Made by a program: the position numbers and the translations under genes
NCBI GenBank assembly: GCA_900548415.1
Contig: URKO01000044.1
Span: forward strand, 1-7,792
Reading direction: 5' to 3'
DNA from: an uncultured Porphyromonas sp.
Lineage (GTDB): Bacteria > Bacteroidota > Bacteroidia > Bacteroidales > Porphyromonadaceae
DNA: 7,792 bases
Shown: piece by piece, positions 1 through 6,343 of the stretch
How positions within the stretch are numbered: position 1 is the stretch's first letter
Layout of the letters: each line of letters starts with the position of its first letter
Notes under the pieces: model-generated
The model's database searches: none
The model's input: the letters and a program-made list of their open reading frames with translations, nothing else
Told to the model about the DNA's origin: nothing

Positions 1-16
1 AGGGCAGATGCCACCC

Positions 17-48
17 CTTGCAGGATTAAAAAGTTTGTCTTACCTTTG
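17..48 (+). promoter_or_regulatory. Bacteroidota-type promoter of the small RNA
   Basis: A perfect match to the -7 element TAnnTTTG (TACCTTTG, 41-48) is preceded by CTTG at 17-20, a 3/4 match to the -33 element TTTG. The 20-nt gap between them lies in the usual 19-21 nt range. Transcription would start around 53-56, only a few bases before the first base of the rod-like RNA fold (about 58-59). This agreement between predicted start and fold is the main reason to believe both. The site is too far from metK (start 331) to be simply its core promoter, unless transcripts read through the structured RNA. Confidence 0.7.
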
Positions 49-54
49 CATCCA

Positions 55-259
55 CGAGATGACAAGAAGCTCTGATGCAGTCTTGGGATCGTAGTGGATG
101 GATTTGATAAGCTTGCAACCACTTAGAAAAATGCTAAAAACTTACCTCCTCACCACTCTCTAGCAGAGATCGCAGCAGGAGGATCTTTTCTAAGCAAGCA
201 TAGAGATATCAAAGCACCCCACGAGCTGATCCGTCAGACTGGTGGGGTGCTTTCTTGTT
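55..259 (+). ncRNA. Rod-shaped small RNA, 6S-like (candidate)
   Basis: The roughly 200 nt after the promoter fold colinearly into one long interrupted hairpin. Outside to inside, the helices are 59-70/249-261 (12 bp, T251 bulged, two G-U pairs), 78-83/236-241, 86-90/228-232, 94-97/219-222, 103-108/208-213, 111-115/195-199, 122-130/186-194 (9 perfect pairs), 145-150/177-182 and 156-159/165-168. Small internal loops separate them. A free-standing, promoter-driven rod of about 200 nt with internal bubbles is the hallmark of 6S RNA, which binds the housekeeping RNA polymerase by mimicking an open promoter. No conserved 6S bases were matched, so the family is inferred from shape and size alone. 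Alternatives are the Rfam Bacteroidales-1 motif, another trans-acting RNA, or a structured metK leader. No open reading frame in the stretch looks real. Confidence 0.6.
211..258 (+). terminator. Intrinsic terminator at the small RNA 3' end
   Basis: A perfect 12-bp stem pairs 211-222 (AAAGCACCCCAC) with 242-253. Its 19-nt loop contains a further 4-bp helix (226-229/234-237). The T-rich tract that follows (251-259, TTTCTTGTT) is interrupted, so termination may be incomplete. The stem reuses bases that belong to the 3' half of the long rod fold, so the two structures exclude each other. It lies 77 nt upstream of metK and could end the small RNA, attenuate metK, or do both. Confidence 0.65.
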
Positions 260-266
260 GTACCCA

Positions 267-293
267 GAGGCTTTGGCACGGGCCAATAGCCTC
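267..293 (+). other. Stable hairpin just upstream of metK
   Basis: GAGGCT (267-272) pairs with 288-293, and TTGGC (273-277) pairs with GCCAA (282-286). This gives 11 bp with one bulged T at 287 and a four-base loop. No T-run follows on either strand, so it is not a standard terminator. It lies between the small RNA and the metK start and could be a leader structure on read-through transcripts. It shows none of the features of the SAM riboswitch classes that I could recognise. Confidence 0.4.
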
Positions 294-300
294 GACTCAA

Positions 301-308
301 TATATTTA
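301..308 (+). promoter_or_regulatory. Possible metK -7 element
   Basis: TATATTTA matches seven of the eight positions of TAnnTTTG and would start transcription near 315, leaving a leader of only about 15 nt before metK. No -33 element sits at the right distance: the nearest TTTG (272-275) is about 25 nt away. This is weak support for a separate metK promoter, with read-through from the upstream promoter as the alternative. Confidence 0.28.
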
Positions 309-330
309 CATCAATCAGTATATCAGTAGT

Positions 331-1620
331 ATGAATTACTTCTTTACATCCGAGTCGGTGTCTGAAGGACATCCAGATAAAGTGGCAGACCAAATATCCG
401 ATGCCATCCTAGACCAGCTGCTAGCTGGTGATCCCGCTTCGCGTGTCGCCTGTGAGACGCTCGTCACCACGGGACAGGTGATCGTTTCTGGCGAGGTGCG
501 TAGCAATGCTTATGTCGATCTAGATGCGACCGTGAGGCGTGTGGTAGATCGTATCGGGTACAACCAGCCTGAGTACGGCTTTGACGCTCGTAGCTGTGGC
601 ATACTGAGTGCTATCCACGATCAGAGTAACGACATCAACCGTGGTGTGGACCGTGCCAACCCTGAGGAGCAGGGAGCTGGCGACCAGGGCATGATGTTTG
701 GCTATGCAACGACCGAGACGGCCAACTATATGCCACTACCTCTCGACCTCTCTAATGCGCTGCTCTTCGAGCTGGCTGAGATACGCAAGCATGAGCCGGA
801 GCTGATGCCTTACCTGAGACCTGATGCTAAGAGTCAGGTGACGGTAGAGTACGATGAGGACAACCATCCCGTGCGTATCGATACGATCGTCTTGAGTACG
901 CAGCACGATGAGTTCATCAAGCCTGCCGATAGCTCTTACGAGGCGCAGCATGCTGCCGACCTGAAGATGCAAGAGCAAATCACAGAGGACATACGTCGCT
1001 ACCTGCTCCCTCGTGTGGAGAAGTACTACCCGCAGTACGCCGATCTCTTTGCGGTGCAGGAGTATCGCCTGCTGGTCAACCCCACGGGCAAGTTTGTCAT
1101 AGGTGGTCCTCACGGAGATACGGGTCTCACAGGTCGTAAGATCATCGTAGACACTTACGGTGGTCGAGCCTCCCATGGTGGTGGAGCCTTCTCGGGCAAG
1201 GACTGCTCTAAGGTAGACCGCTCTGGTGCCTATGCAGCACGTCATATAGCCAAAAATATGGTCGCTGCGGGCATTTGCTCAGAGATGCTCGTACAGCTCT
1301 CATACGCTATCGGTGTCGCAGAGCCAGTGAGCATCTACGTTCATACATCTGGCAAGACGATCAATATGAGCGATGGCGAAATAGCACAGCGCATCTTGCG
1401 GGTCTTTGACCTGAGACCCTATGCTATCGAGCAGCGCTTTGACCTACGCAAGCCGATCTATGAGGAGACCGCAGCTTATGGACACTTCGGGCGTGATGTG
1501 CGTTGGGTCAAGAAGAGCTTCGAGACCTTCCATAGAGGTACCATAGAGATGGAGGTCGAGCTATTCCCCTGGGAGAAGCTGGACTATGTGGAGCGTATCA
1601 GACAAGAGTTCGGTCTCTAG
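331..1620 (+). CDS. metK: S-adenosylmethionine synthetase
   Basis: This cytoplasmic enzyme (methionine adenosyltransferase) makes S-adenosylmethionine from methionine and ATP, releasing phosphate and pyrophosphate. The start at 331 gives 429 residues and opens directly with the conserved N-terminus ([13 protein letters not shown], with His14 and Asp16 of the active site). The family signature GAGDQG lies at 115-120, [13 protein letters not shown] at 258-270, and the glycine-rich phosphate-binding GGGAFSGKD at 283-291. The C-terminus keeps [10 protein letters not shown] (379-388). The protein is about 45 residues longer than the 384-residue E. coli enzyme; the extra lengths fall near 195-245 and 391-411, as is usual for this phylum. 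A longer frame opens at 247 but would translate through the terminator and hairpin, so it is rejected. The next gene follows after 15 nt and is probably cotranscribed. Function is close to certain. Confidence 0.97.
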   Translation: MNYFFTSESVSEGHPDKVADQISDAILDQLLAGDPASRVACETLVTTGQVIVSGEVRSNAYVDLDATVRRVVDRIGYNQPEYGFDARSCGILSAIHDQSNDINRGVDRANPEEQGAGDQGMMFGYATTETANYMPLPLDLSNALLFELAEIRKHEPELMPYLRPDAKSQVTVEYDEDNHPVRIDTIVLSTQHDEFIKPADSSYEAQHAADLKMQEQITEDIRRYLLPRVEKYYPQYADLFAVQEYRLLVNPTGKFVIGGPHGDTGLTGRKIIVDTYGGRASHGGGAFSGKDCSKVDRSGAYAARHIAKNMVAAGICSEMLVQLSYAIGVAEPVSIYVHTSGKTINMSDGEIAQRILRVFDLRPYAIEQRFDLRKPIYEETAAYGHFGRDVRWVKKSFETFHRGTIEMEVELFPWEKLDYVERIRQEFGL

Positions 1621-1635
1621 CCGCAGCTAGGTCGT

Positions 1636-2094
1636 ATGTCTCGTCTCTCTGAGAGTCTCCAGGCTAAGGAGCGACTCTTGCTACAAAACTATATCAAGGA
1701 GCAGGGGTTGAACCGTAGCCGCACGCGCGAAGCTATCTTAGAGTTGATAGGGGAGCAGATGGGGATCTTCTCGTCAGAGGATCTGATAGCACTCGCTAAG
1801 GAGCGTGGTGTGGCTATCGGAGACACGACGATCTATACTTGCGTAGACCTTTTTCTCAAGATCGGGATCTTGCTACCCCTACCGATGGGGCTAGCTGGGT
1901 CATTGGTGCGGCAGTCACTATGTCAAAGCAAGGCGTTACTGCTGTGCCGGCACTGTGGTGCTACCTTGCTCCATCGTAGCACCGCCGCACTGACGGAGCT
2001 ACAGGCGGTCACGCCACCTCGCTACGGTGACGTCACACCGCTGCTGATCTACTGGGGCGTCTGCCCTCAGTGCTACCGTCTCGGACGACGATAG
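1636..2094 (+). CDS. Divergent Fur-family transcriptional regulator
   Basis: The 152-residue protein has the size and layout of a Fur/PerR/Zur repressor. An N-terminal winged-helix domain (about 10-80) includes NRSRTREAILELI (26-38), an FSSEDLIALAKERG helix (45-58) and the recognition region GDTTIYTCVDLFLKIGIL (62-79), equivalent to the GxATVYR segment of Fur. A shorter C-terminal dimerisation domain carries CRHC (104-107) and CPQC (143-146), a plausible structural zinc site. The His-rich segment that normally precedes the first CxxC and binds the regulatory metal is absent; this stretch reads LCQSKALLLC. It may therefore sense something else, or act constitutively as a DNA-binding dimer. It starts 15 nt after metK, suggesting one transcript, and ends facing the convergent btuB gene. 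Family call is good; the ligand, targets and any link to SAM are unknown. Confidence 0.82.
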   Translation: MSRLSESLQAKERLLLQNYIKEQGLNRSRTREAILELIGEQMGIFSSEDLIALAKERGVAIGDTTIYTCVDLFLKIGILLPLPMGLAGSLVRQSLCQSKALLLCRHCGATLLHRSTAALTELQAVTPPRYGDVTPLLIYWGVCPQCYRLGRR

Positions 2095-2100
2095 AGCCAC

Positions 2101-2144
2101 ACGACAAAAAGAGAGGAGATGCCGGTGAAGACATTTCCTCTCTT
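2101..2144 (-). terminator. Rho-independent terminator of the btuB transcript
   Basis: On the - strand, 2144-2136 pairs with 2117-2109 in a perfect 9-bp stem (AAGAGAGGA on the + strand) with an 18-nt loop. The run of T that follows corresponds to AAAAA at 2106-2110 on the + strand. The site begins 40 nt past the btuB stop. In the other direction the stem is followed by CAAAAT, so it should not terminate the metK-fur transcript, for which no terminator is visible. Confidence 0.7.
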
Positions 2145-2183
2145 CAAAATGTGGGGCGAAGTTTACTGCTTAGTCTAGCTCGG

Positions 2184-4208
2184 CTAGTGGGTGACGACGA
2201 GTGTGAGGCGGTAGTTGCGCAGCGGCATGGGGTAGTTGGCAATGACGTCGTAGGCTTGGCTCAGGAGGTTGTTGCACTCGAGCTGCAGACGCAGGCCGTA
2301 CCCTCGTAGGGTGCGCTCGTAGGCGAGGGCTAGATCGTTGGTGTACCACGGCTGGAGGTGATTCTCGGGGAAGTTTTCCAGCTGACTGTACCGCTCGCCA
2401 GCGTAGATGAAGTTGTAGTTGAGCTGCCACCCCTTGTACTGCAGGATAGCCGTGGCGGAGCCGCTATGCCAGGGGATGTAGGGGATCTGGTGGCGGTAGT
2501 AACTGTCCTTAGGGCTTGTGATGTCGATGGCTCTCTGGTAGGTGTACTGGGCCCGCAGAGATAGCTGCAGATCACGGATAGGCACGAGGCTCCAGGTGCA
2601 CTGAGCGTCGATGCCTCGTATGTCGACTTTGCCGAGATTGATCATGGTCCAGCGAAATTGCTGTCCCTTGGGGTAGGCGATGATCTTGTTGGTCACGAGA
2701 TTGTAGTAAGCGTCTACCTTGAAGTCTAGGGTGTAGAGCCACGACTTTTGCGGTGCGAGCTGGTACTGTAACCCAAGGTTGTACTGGGTCGTGTGCTCTG
2801 GGTCGAGCTTGATGTTGCCTATCTCGGTGTAGTATAGATCGTTGAAGGTGGGTAGGCGAAAGCTTTGCTTGTAAAAGGCGTTGAACCGTAGGTCTACGGT
2901 TTGCCACGGCTTGATCGAAAGGATCGCTGCGGGTGTGAGCTTGCGAAAGAGGGGCGCCTTGGTGAGCTTTTGCGCTTTGTCCTGAGCTAGTGTGCCGAGG
3001 AGGCTGGCCTGTGCATTGATCCAGTCGTTGGTATAGGTCGAGGCGAGAGCGAGCAGGTGGGTGAAGCGATGCGGATAGACGAAGTCGTAGAGGTTGGCGT
3101 CGAGCTTGTTCCACTGCAGATCGTAGGCGGCGGAGAGGTACCAGTGGTCGATCAATTGGAAGGCTGAGGCGACCGAGCCGTATAGCTCTTGCTGCTGGTA
3201 GAGGTTGTCTACCTTGAAGGCTGCTGTCGGCTCGTTGCGCACGAAATGGGTCTGATAGTAGGCATACTTGGCGATGGCATGTAGTCGTATGCGGTCGCTG
3301 AGCTGCTGCTCGTAGGTGGTCTGGACGAAGCTGTTGTTGTCCCAGAGACGCTCGCCACGACGCCACACATTATTGACGATGGCGCCTGGTATGCCTCGCT
3401 CGCTATTGTAGTTGTAGAGCTTGACGAGCATCTGTCCGTCGGGGAGACCGATATGGAGATTGCCCTCTAGTCGTGTGGCATTGATGTCTCCGTTGTGCCG
3501 GACGGCTGTGGTGTCGTAAGCTATCTCGTGGGTGATGGGCAGGACCTTCTTATACCTAAACTTATACTTGCCACTGCTCTTGATCCACTCCGCATTGAAG
3601 GACATGGTGACTCTGGGCTCTAGTCGGTGCTCGATCAGTATGGCGGGGTCAAAGAGGTCGAAGGAGCCAGTCCTGAGACTCGCTCTCAGATTGGTCTGCG
3701 CACCATCGGTAAAGATCGGCTTGCGTGTCTGCAGGTAGACGGTACCGCTAGAGCCAAAGTCTTTGGCAGGCTGTAGGTAGCTACCCTTTTGCCCATTGAA
3801 GACCTGTATCGCCTCCATATTGTCGAGGGAGTACTGGCCGAGGTCTATCTGCCCATTCTGCGCATTGCTCAGCTCGACACCATCGTAAAAGATCCCGACG
3901 TGGTGAGTACCCATGCTGCGTATGTTGACGGTCTTGAGTCCACCGACCCCGCCGAAGTCCTTGACCTGAACGCCCGAGAAGGAGCGGAGCGCATCGGCTA
4001 TGGAGAAGGCACTGAGCGCCTTGAGCTCTTGCCCTGAGAGTTGCTGTGCGGGTATGACTCCTCGCTTGTAGTCTGGCTCACGGGGAGCGCGGACGACAAC
4101 TGTCTCCAGATGGTGCGTGGATACGCTGTCTGGAGCGGTGTATTGCTGCCCATATATATAAGGAGTGGCAGCGCAGAGGAGGATGAGTGAGAAGATGAGA
4201 GTAGACAT
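2184..4208 (-). CDS. btuB: TonB-dependent receptor, BtuB-like (vitamin B12 uptake)
   Basis: This 674-residue outer-membrane beta-barrel should import cobalamin using energy from TonB-ExbBD. It has a signal peptide (about 1-20), a TonB box LETVVVRA (34-41), and a plug domain (about 50-165) with VIPAQQLSGQEL, GGLKTVNIRSMG (89-100) and FYDGVELSNAQNGQIDLG. It then has a barrel of alternating hydrophobic strands to the C-terminus. The plug motifs resemble Bacteroidales BtuB receptors as I remember them. The strongest support is the gene immediately upstream, a BtuG-like B12-binding lipoprotein. There is no carboxypeptidase-like N-terminal extension, so it is not a SusC-type receptor. The protein ends in LTLVVTH rather than the usual terminal aromatic residue. 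No promoter is seen in the 115 nt upstream, so expression probably depends on read-through past the hairpin at 4236-4268. Haem or another metal chelate is the main alternative substrate. Confidence 0.85.
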   Translation of the reverse strand: MSTLIFSLILLCAATPYIYGQQYTAPDSVSTHHLETVVVRAPREPDYKRGVIPAQQLSGQELKALSAFSIADALRSFSGVQVKDFGGVGGLKTVNIRSMGTHHVGIFYDGVELSNAQNGQIDLGQYSLDNMEAIQVFNGQKGSYLQPAKDFGSSGTVYLQTRKPIFTDGAQTNLRASLRTGSFDLFDPAILIEHRLEPRVTMSFNAEWIKSSGKYKFRYKKVLPITHEIAYDTTAVRHNGDINATRLEGNLHIGLPDGQMLVKLYNYNSERGIPGAIVNNVWRRGERLWDNNSFVQTTYEQQLSDRIRLHAIAKYAYYQTHFVRNEPTAAFKVDNLYQQQELYGSVASAFQLIDHWYLSAAYDLQWNKLDANLYDFVYPHRFTHLLALASTYTNDWINAQASLLGTLAQDKAQKLTKAPLFRKLTPAAILSIKPWQTVDLRFNAFYKQSFRLPTFNDLYYTEIGNIKLDPEHTTQYNLGLQYQLAPQKSWLYTLDFKVDAYYNLVTNKIIAYPKGQQFRWTMINLGKVDIRGIDAQCTWSLVPIRDLQLSLRAQYTYQRAIDITSPKDSYYRHQIPYIPWHSGSATAILQYKGWQLNYNFIYAGERYSQLENFPENHLQPWYTNDLALAYERTLRGYGLRLQLECNNLLSQAYDVIANYPMPLRNYRLTLVVTH

Positions 4209-4228
4209 CGAGATAGAGACCTGTATAT

Positions 4229-4268
4229 AAAAAGGGTAGGGGCGAACTCCCTAAGAGTCCGCCCCTAC
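4229..4268 (-). terminator. Terminator or attenuator between btuG and btuB
   Basis: On the - strand, 4268-4260 pairs with 4244-4236 (nine pairs, GTAGGGGCG as read on either arm). After a one-base mismatch, 4258-4255 pairs with 4249-4246, around the 5-nt loop 4250-4254. A T-run (A at 4229-4233 on the + strand) follows the stem after CCC. This is a textbook intrinsic terminator, placed so that it ends 20 nt before the btuB start. It probably sets btuB expression below btuG or acts as a regulated attenuator. Confidence 0.75.
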
Positions 4269-4272
4269 GTAG

Positions 4273-4309
4273 CTGTCTAACGGACAGGGATGGGCACTTA
4301 TCGTGTGCC
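4273..4309 (-). other. Two small hairpins in the btuG-btuB junction
   Basis: Two short inverted repeats precede the main terminator in the direction of transcription: 4293-4297/4305-4309 (GGCAC with GTGCC, 7-nt loop) and 4273-4277/4283-4287 (CTGTC with GACAG, 5-nt loop). Together with the terminator they fill most of the 115-nt junction. They may be parts of a leader structure or mRNA-stability elements. I see no B12-box-like GCCACTG, so this is not a recognisable cobalamin riboswitch. Confidence 0.35.
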
Positions 4310-4323
4310 TCGTTGCCGTCTAG

Positions 4324-5493
4324 TTATTGCTTTACGAATGCAATGTGAGCGGGCAGCATACCGGTGCGTCCGGTCTGCCACTTGAGCTTACCATCGGGAG
4401 TGTAGCAGTATAGCGTACCACTAGAGACGAAGTCCTTAGCATCCATAATGTAGATGTCGCCCGAAGCGGGATGGATGGCGAGACCGTATGCGGTCTGAAT
4501 GTTTTCAGCCGTGCCGTCTGTGATAAAGCTCTCGGTGAGAGGCTTTGCAGCGTTGATGTCAACCAGACCGAAGCCTGTCTTCATCTTCTGAGCTTCATTG
4601 TTCCAGATGCTGCTGTAGTAGTAGAGCTTGTCACCATAGAAGGCCATCTCAGCACAAGGTATATTGAGCGAGTCGAGCTTCGCAACCTTTTGCGTAGTTG
4701 GGTCTAGGTCTATGTAGTAGAGGTTTGAGGGTACGTTGCCGTAGTTACCACGCGAGGTGACCCATAGTCTACCGTTGTGGTCCATTCTGAGGCGGTGGAG
4801 ATTCATACCAACCTCGATCTTGTCTACTTCGGTGAAGCTCTTAAGGTCGATGACTGATAGGGTGCGCTCATAGTTTGGCTTCATGTAGCCACCAGAGTTA
4901 GCGACGTATAGTCTTTCGCCCTTGATAACCATCTCCTCAGGCTGGTAGCCTACGATGACTTGCCCTGTGATAGCGAGCGTGTTGAGGTTGACACGGTAGA
5001 CGGCTCCACGGACTTGCCCCTGAGCGTCTCGTGTCTCTGAGGTGCTGACGTAGCTAGAGACGTAAGCATTGTCGCCGCTGAAGCAGATGTAGCGACAGTT
5101 AGGAATGTTTACCTGACCGATGCGCTTACCGCTCTGAGCGTCGAGCACCTCTACCTTGTTGGAGCTGTTGATGACTGCGTATAGTCTAGAGCCGTATGCC
5201 TGTAGATCATTGCCCGTGTCGCCAAGCTCCTTGACTACGTTGGGGTTGACTGTGGCGTAGATATTTCGTGTGTAGGTGCCGTTGACGAGGTTCATGTAGT
5301 CCAGCGAACTGTTGTTTGCCTGGAAGTTGCCCTCGTTGAGTAGGTAGAAGCCAGCGATACCACCACTGACTTGTTGACTATTAGCTATCTCCTCCGAGTC
5401 GGCAGGAACGATAGCATCAGGCTCTTGACAAGAGCTGAAGAGTCCTAGACTGAGGATGCAGAGTAGGAGTAGATTGCGATATAAGTGATTCAT
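4324..5493 (-). CDS. btuG: BtuG-like surface lipoprotein (B12-binding beta-propeller)
   Basis: This 389-residue protein carries a lipoprotein signal ending in LFSSC, with Cys22 as the lipidated residue. The acidic stretch after it (QEPD, then ADSEE at 31-35) fits export to the cell surface in Bacteroidota. The rest is a YncE/DUF5074-type beta-propeller: GFYLLNEGNFQANNSSLDY (48-66), LGDTGNDLQAYGSRLYAVIN (90-109), NCRYICF (132-138) and a clear YVTN-like repeat at about 193-229 (LYVANSGG, then LSVIDLKSF). In Bacteroides, BtuG proteins of this type bind vitamin B12 very tightly and cap the BtuB receptor. The adjacent btuB-like gene makes that role likely here. The gene has its own -7 promoter element and a short leader. 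The order is btuG then btuB, with a terminator-like hairpin between. Function is inferred from the family and the pairing, not from visible ligand residues. Confidence 0.82.
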   Translation of the reverse strand: MNHLYRNLLLLCILSLGLFSSCQEPDAIVPADSEEIANSQQVSGGIAGFYLLNEGNFQANNSSLDYMNLVNGTYTRNIYATVNPNVVKELGDTGNDLQAYGSRLYAVINSSNKVEVLDAQSGKRIGQVNIPNCRYICFSGDNAYVSSYVSTSETRDAQGQVRGAVYRVNLNTLAITGQVIVGYQPEEMVIKGERLYVANSGGYMKPNYERTLSVIDLKSFTEVDKIEVGMNLHRLRMDHNGRLWVTSRGNYGNVPSNLYYIDLDPTTQKVAKLDSLNIPCAEMAFYGDKLYYYSSIWNNEAQKMKTGFGLVDINAAKPLTESFITDGTAENIQTAYGLAIHPASGDIYIMDAKDFVSSGTLYCYTPDGKLKWQTGRTGMLPAHIAFVKQ

Positions 5494-5521
5494 AATATGA
5501 TTGGGTTAAATGACTTTACTA

Positions 5522-5529
5522 CAAAGATA
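5522..5529 (-). promoter_or_regulatory. -7 promoter element for btuG
   Basis: On the - strand TATCTTTG is a perfect match to the Bacteroidota -7 element TAnnTTTG. It lies 28 nt before the btuG start and predicts a start site near 5515. No TTTG or TTG is found 19-21 nt upstream, so the -33 half is weak. The short leader (about 20 nt) leaves no room for a riboswitch. Confidence 0.55.
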
Positions 5530-5573
5530 GTGAAAGGAATCGGTTTAGACGCTTTGTGGGGAGGTGCCTACAG

Positions 5574-6326
5574 CTAGAGGCTCCCTGCGAGCGAGCAGAT
5601 GAGGTGCATAGCATCTGCAAAGGGCGGTAGGAAAAGGTCTCTCTGCTGCCAGAAGTCTGCGTACTGCTTGCCATGATCCTGGCTCGTGAGTGGCGTGTCG
5701 CTGACGATGCGTAGGCTGACTAGTGGCGTCTGGTATAGATAAGCTGTCTGAGCGATGGAGGCACTCTCCATATCGACCGCAACGAGGTCGGGGTATTGCT
5801 GCGCGAAGGCTCTTAGGTGCTCAGCGTCGGGTATGAAGGTATCACCACAGAGGAGCAACCCCTCGTGAAGCGGTATGCTTAGTTGCTGTGCCACGGCCGC
5901 AATGGTTGCAGCATCTGCGGAGAACTGAGCTGGCATGCCTTGTACTTGTCCGCGCTCATTGCCCTCACCGCACCAGACGTCGTGGTAGCGGTAAGCCGTA
6001 GAGAGACAAAGGTCGCCGACCTGTGCCCCTGCGTAAAGTCCTCCCGACACGCCCACGTTGACTAAGAGGTGGGGGTGATAGAGCTCGATGGCGCGCTGTG
6101 TGGCAAGCGCTGCGTGCACCTTGCCGATGCCTGTCTCAATGAGGTGAAAGGTCCACTCAGTGGCATGCTCCTCTAGTCGTAAGGTGTAGCGATAGGTAGC
6201 AAAGGGGGCCTTCTCGACCAAAGCGCGCTCCACCAACTCGACAGCGGGAGCTAGAGCTTGCAGAGCAGACTGTATCGCCATGTGCTCTTTGCCCATAGCG
6301 CAGAGCAAGACAATGGAGGAGAACAT
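5574..6326 (-). CDS. mtnN: 5'-methylthioadenosine/S-adenosylhomocysteine nucleosidase
   Basis: This cytoplasmic enzyme (MTAN, Pfs) hydrolyses the adenine from MTA and S-adenosylhomocysteine, clearing the by-products of SAM-dependent methylation and polyamine synthesis. The 250 residues carry the full family pattern: CAMGKE (9-14, Glu14 matching the catalytic-water Glu12 of the E. coli enzyme), TGIGKVHAA (65-73), NVGVSGGL (90-97), GDLCLS (104-109), CGDTFI (160-165), VDMES (184-188, Glu187 binding the ribose) and RIVSD (206-210, Asp210 as general acid). The start at 6326 is needed for the first beta strand (SSIVLLCAM). A GGAG sequence (CTCC at 6337-6340 on the + strand) ten bases upstream may be its ribosome site. 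It lies 17 nt after ftsZ, so an operon is likely. Futalosine hydrolase (MqnB) is a related but less likely alternative. No luxS is adjacent, and no terminator is visible before btuG. Confidence 0.88.
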   Translation of the reverse strand: MFSSIVLLCAMGKEHMAIQSALQALAPAVELVERALVEKAPFATYRYTLRLEEHATEWTFHLIETGIGKVHAALATQRAIELYHPHLLVNVGVSGGLYAGAQVGDLCLSTAYRYHDVWCGEGNERGQVQGMPAQFSADAATIAAVAQQLSIPLHEGLLLCGDTFIPDAEHLRAFAQQYPDLVAVDMESASIAQTAYLYQTPLVSLRIVSDTPLTSQDHGKQYADFWQQRDLFLPPFADAMHLICSLAGSL

Positions 6327-6343
6327 GCTGCTAGAGCTCCGGC

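Noticed and set aside
247..330. N-terminal extension of metK starting at ATG 247
   Set aside because: It would translate the terminator stem and the 267-293 hairpin, and MetK proteins begin at the conserved [13 protein letters not shown] found right after ATG 331.
55..330. SAM riboswitch controlling metK
   Set aside because: The promoter-structure-terminator-metK order invites this idea, but I could not match the core of SAM-I, SAM-II or related classes. The long rod fold fits a free-standing RNA better.
736..1245. 169-codon frame antisense to metK
   Set aside because: It lies wholly inside metK on the other strand, has no recognisable domain and reads as an arginine/leucine-rich shadow of metK codons.
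2184..2200. Truncation or frameshift at the btuB C-terminus
   Set aside because: The protein ends in VVTH without the usual terminal aromatic residue, but it reaches a normal length and the final strand (NYRLTLVV) looks complete. No downstream frame continues the barrel.
2572..3366. 264-codon frame inside btuB on the same strand, different frame
   Set aside because: Its composition is extreme (Arg, Gln, His, Pro, Leu) and it overlaps a btuB frame that matches its family along its length. It is a shadow.
4209..4323. Cobalamin riboswitch ahead of btuB
   Set aside because: The gap is too short for the usual aptamer and no B12-box-like sequence is visible. Only simple hairpins are seen.
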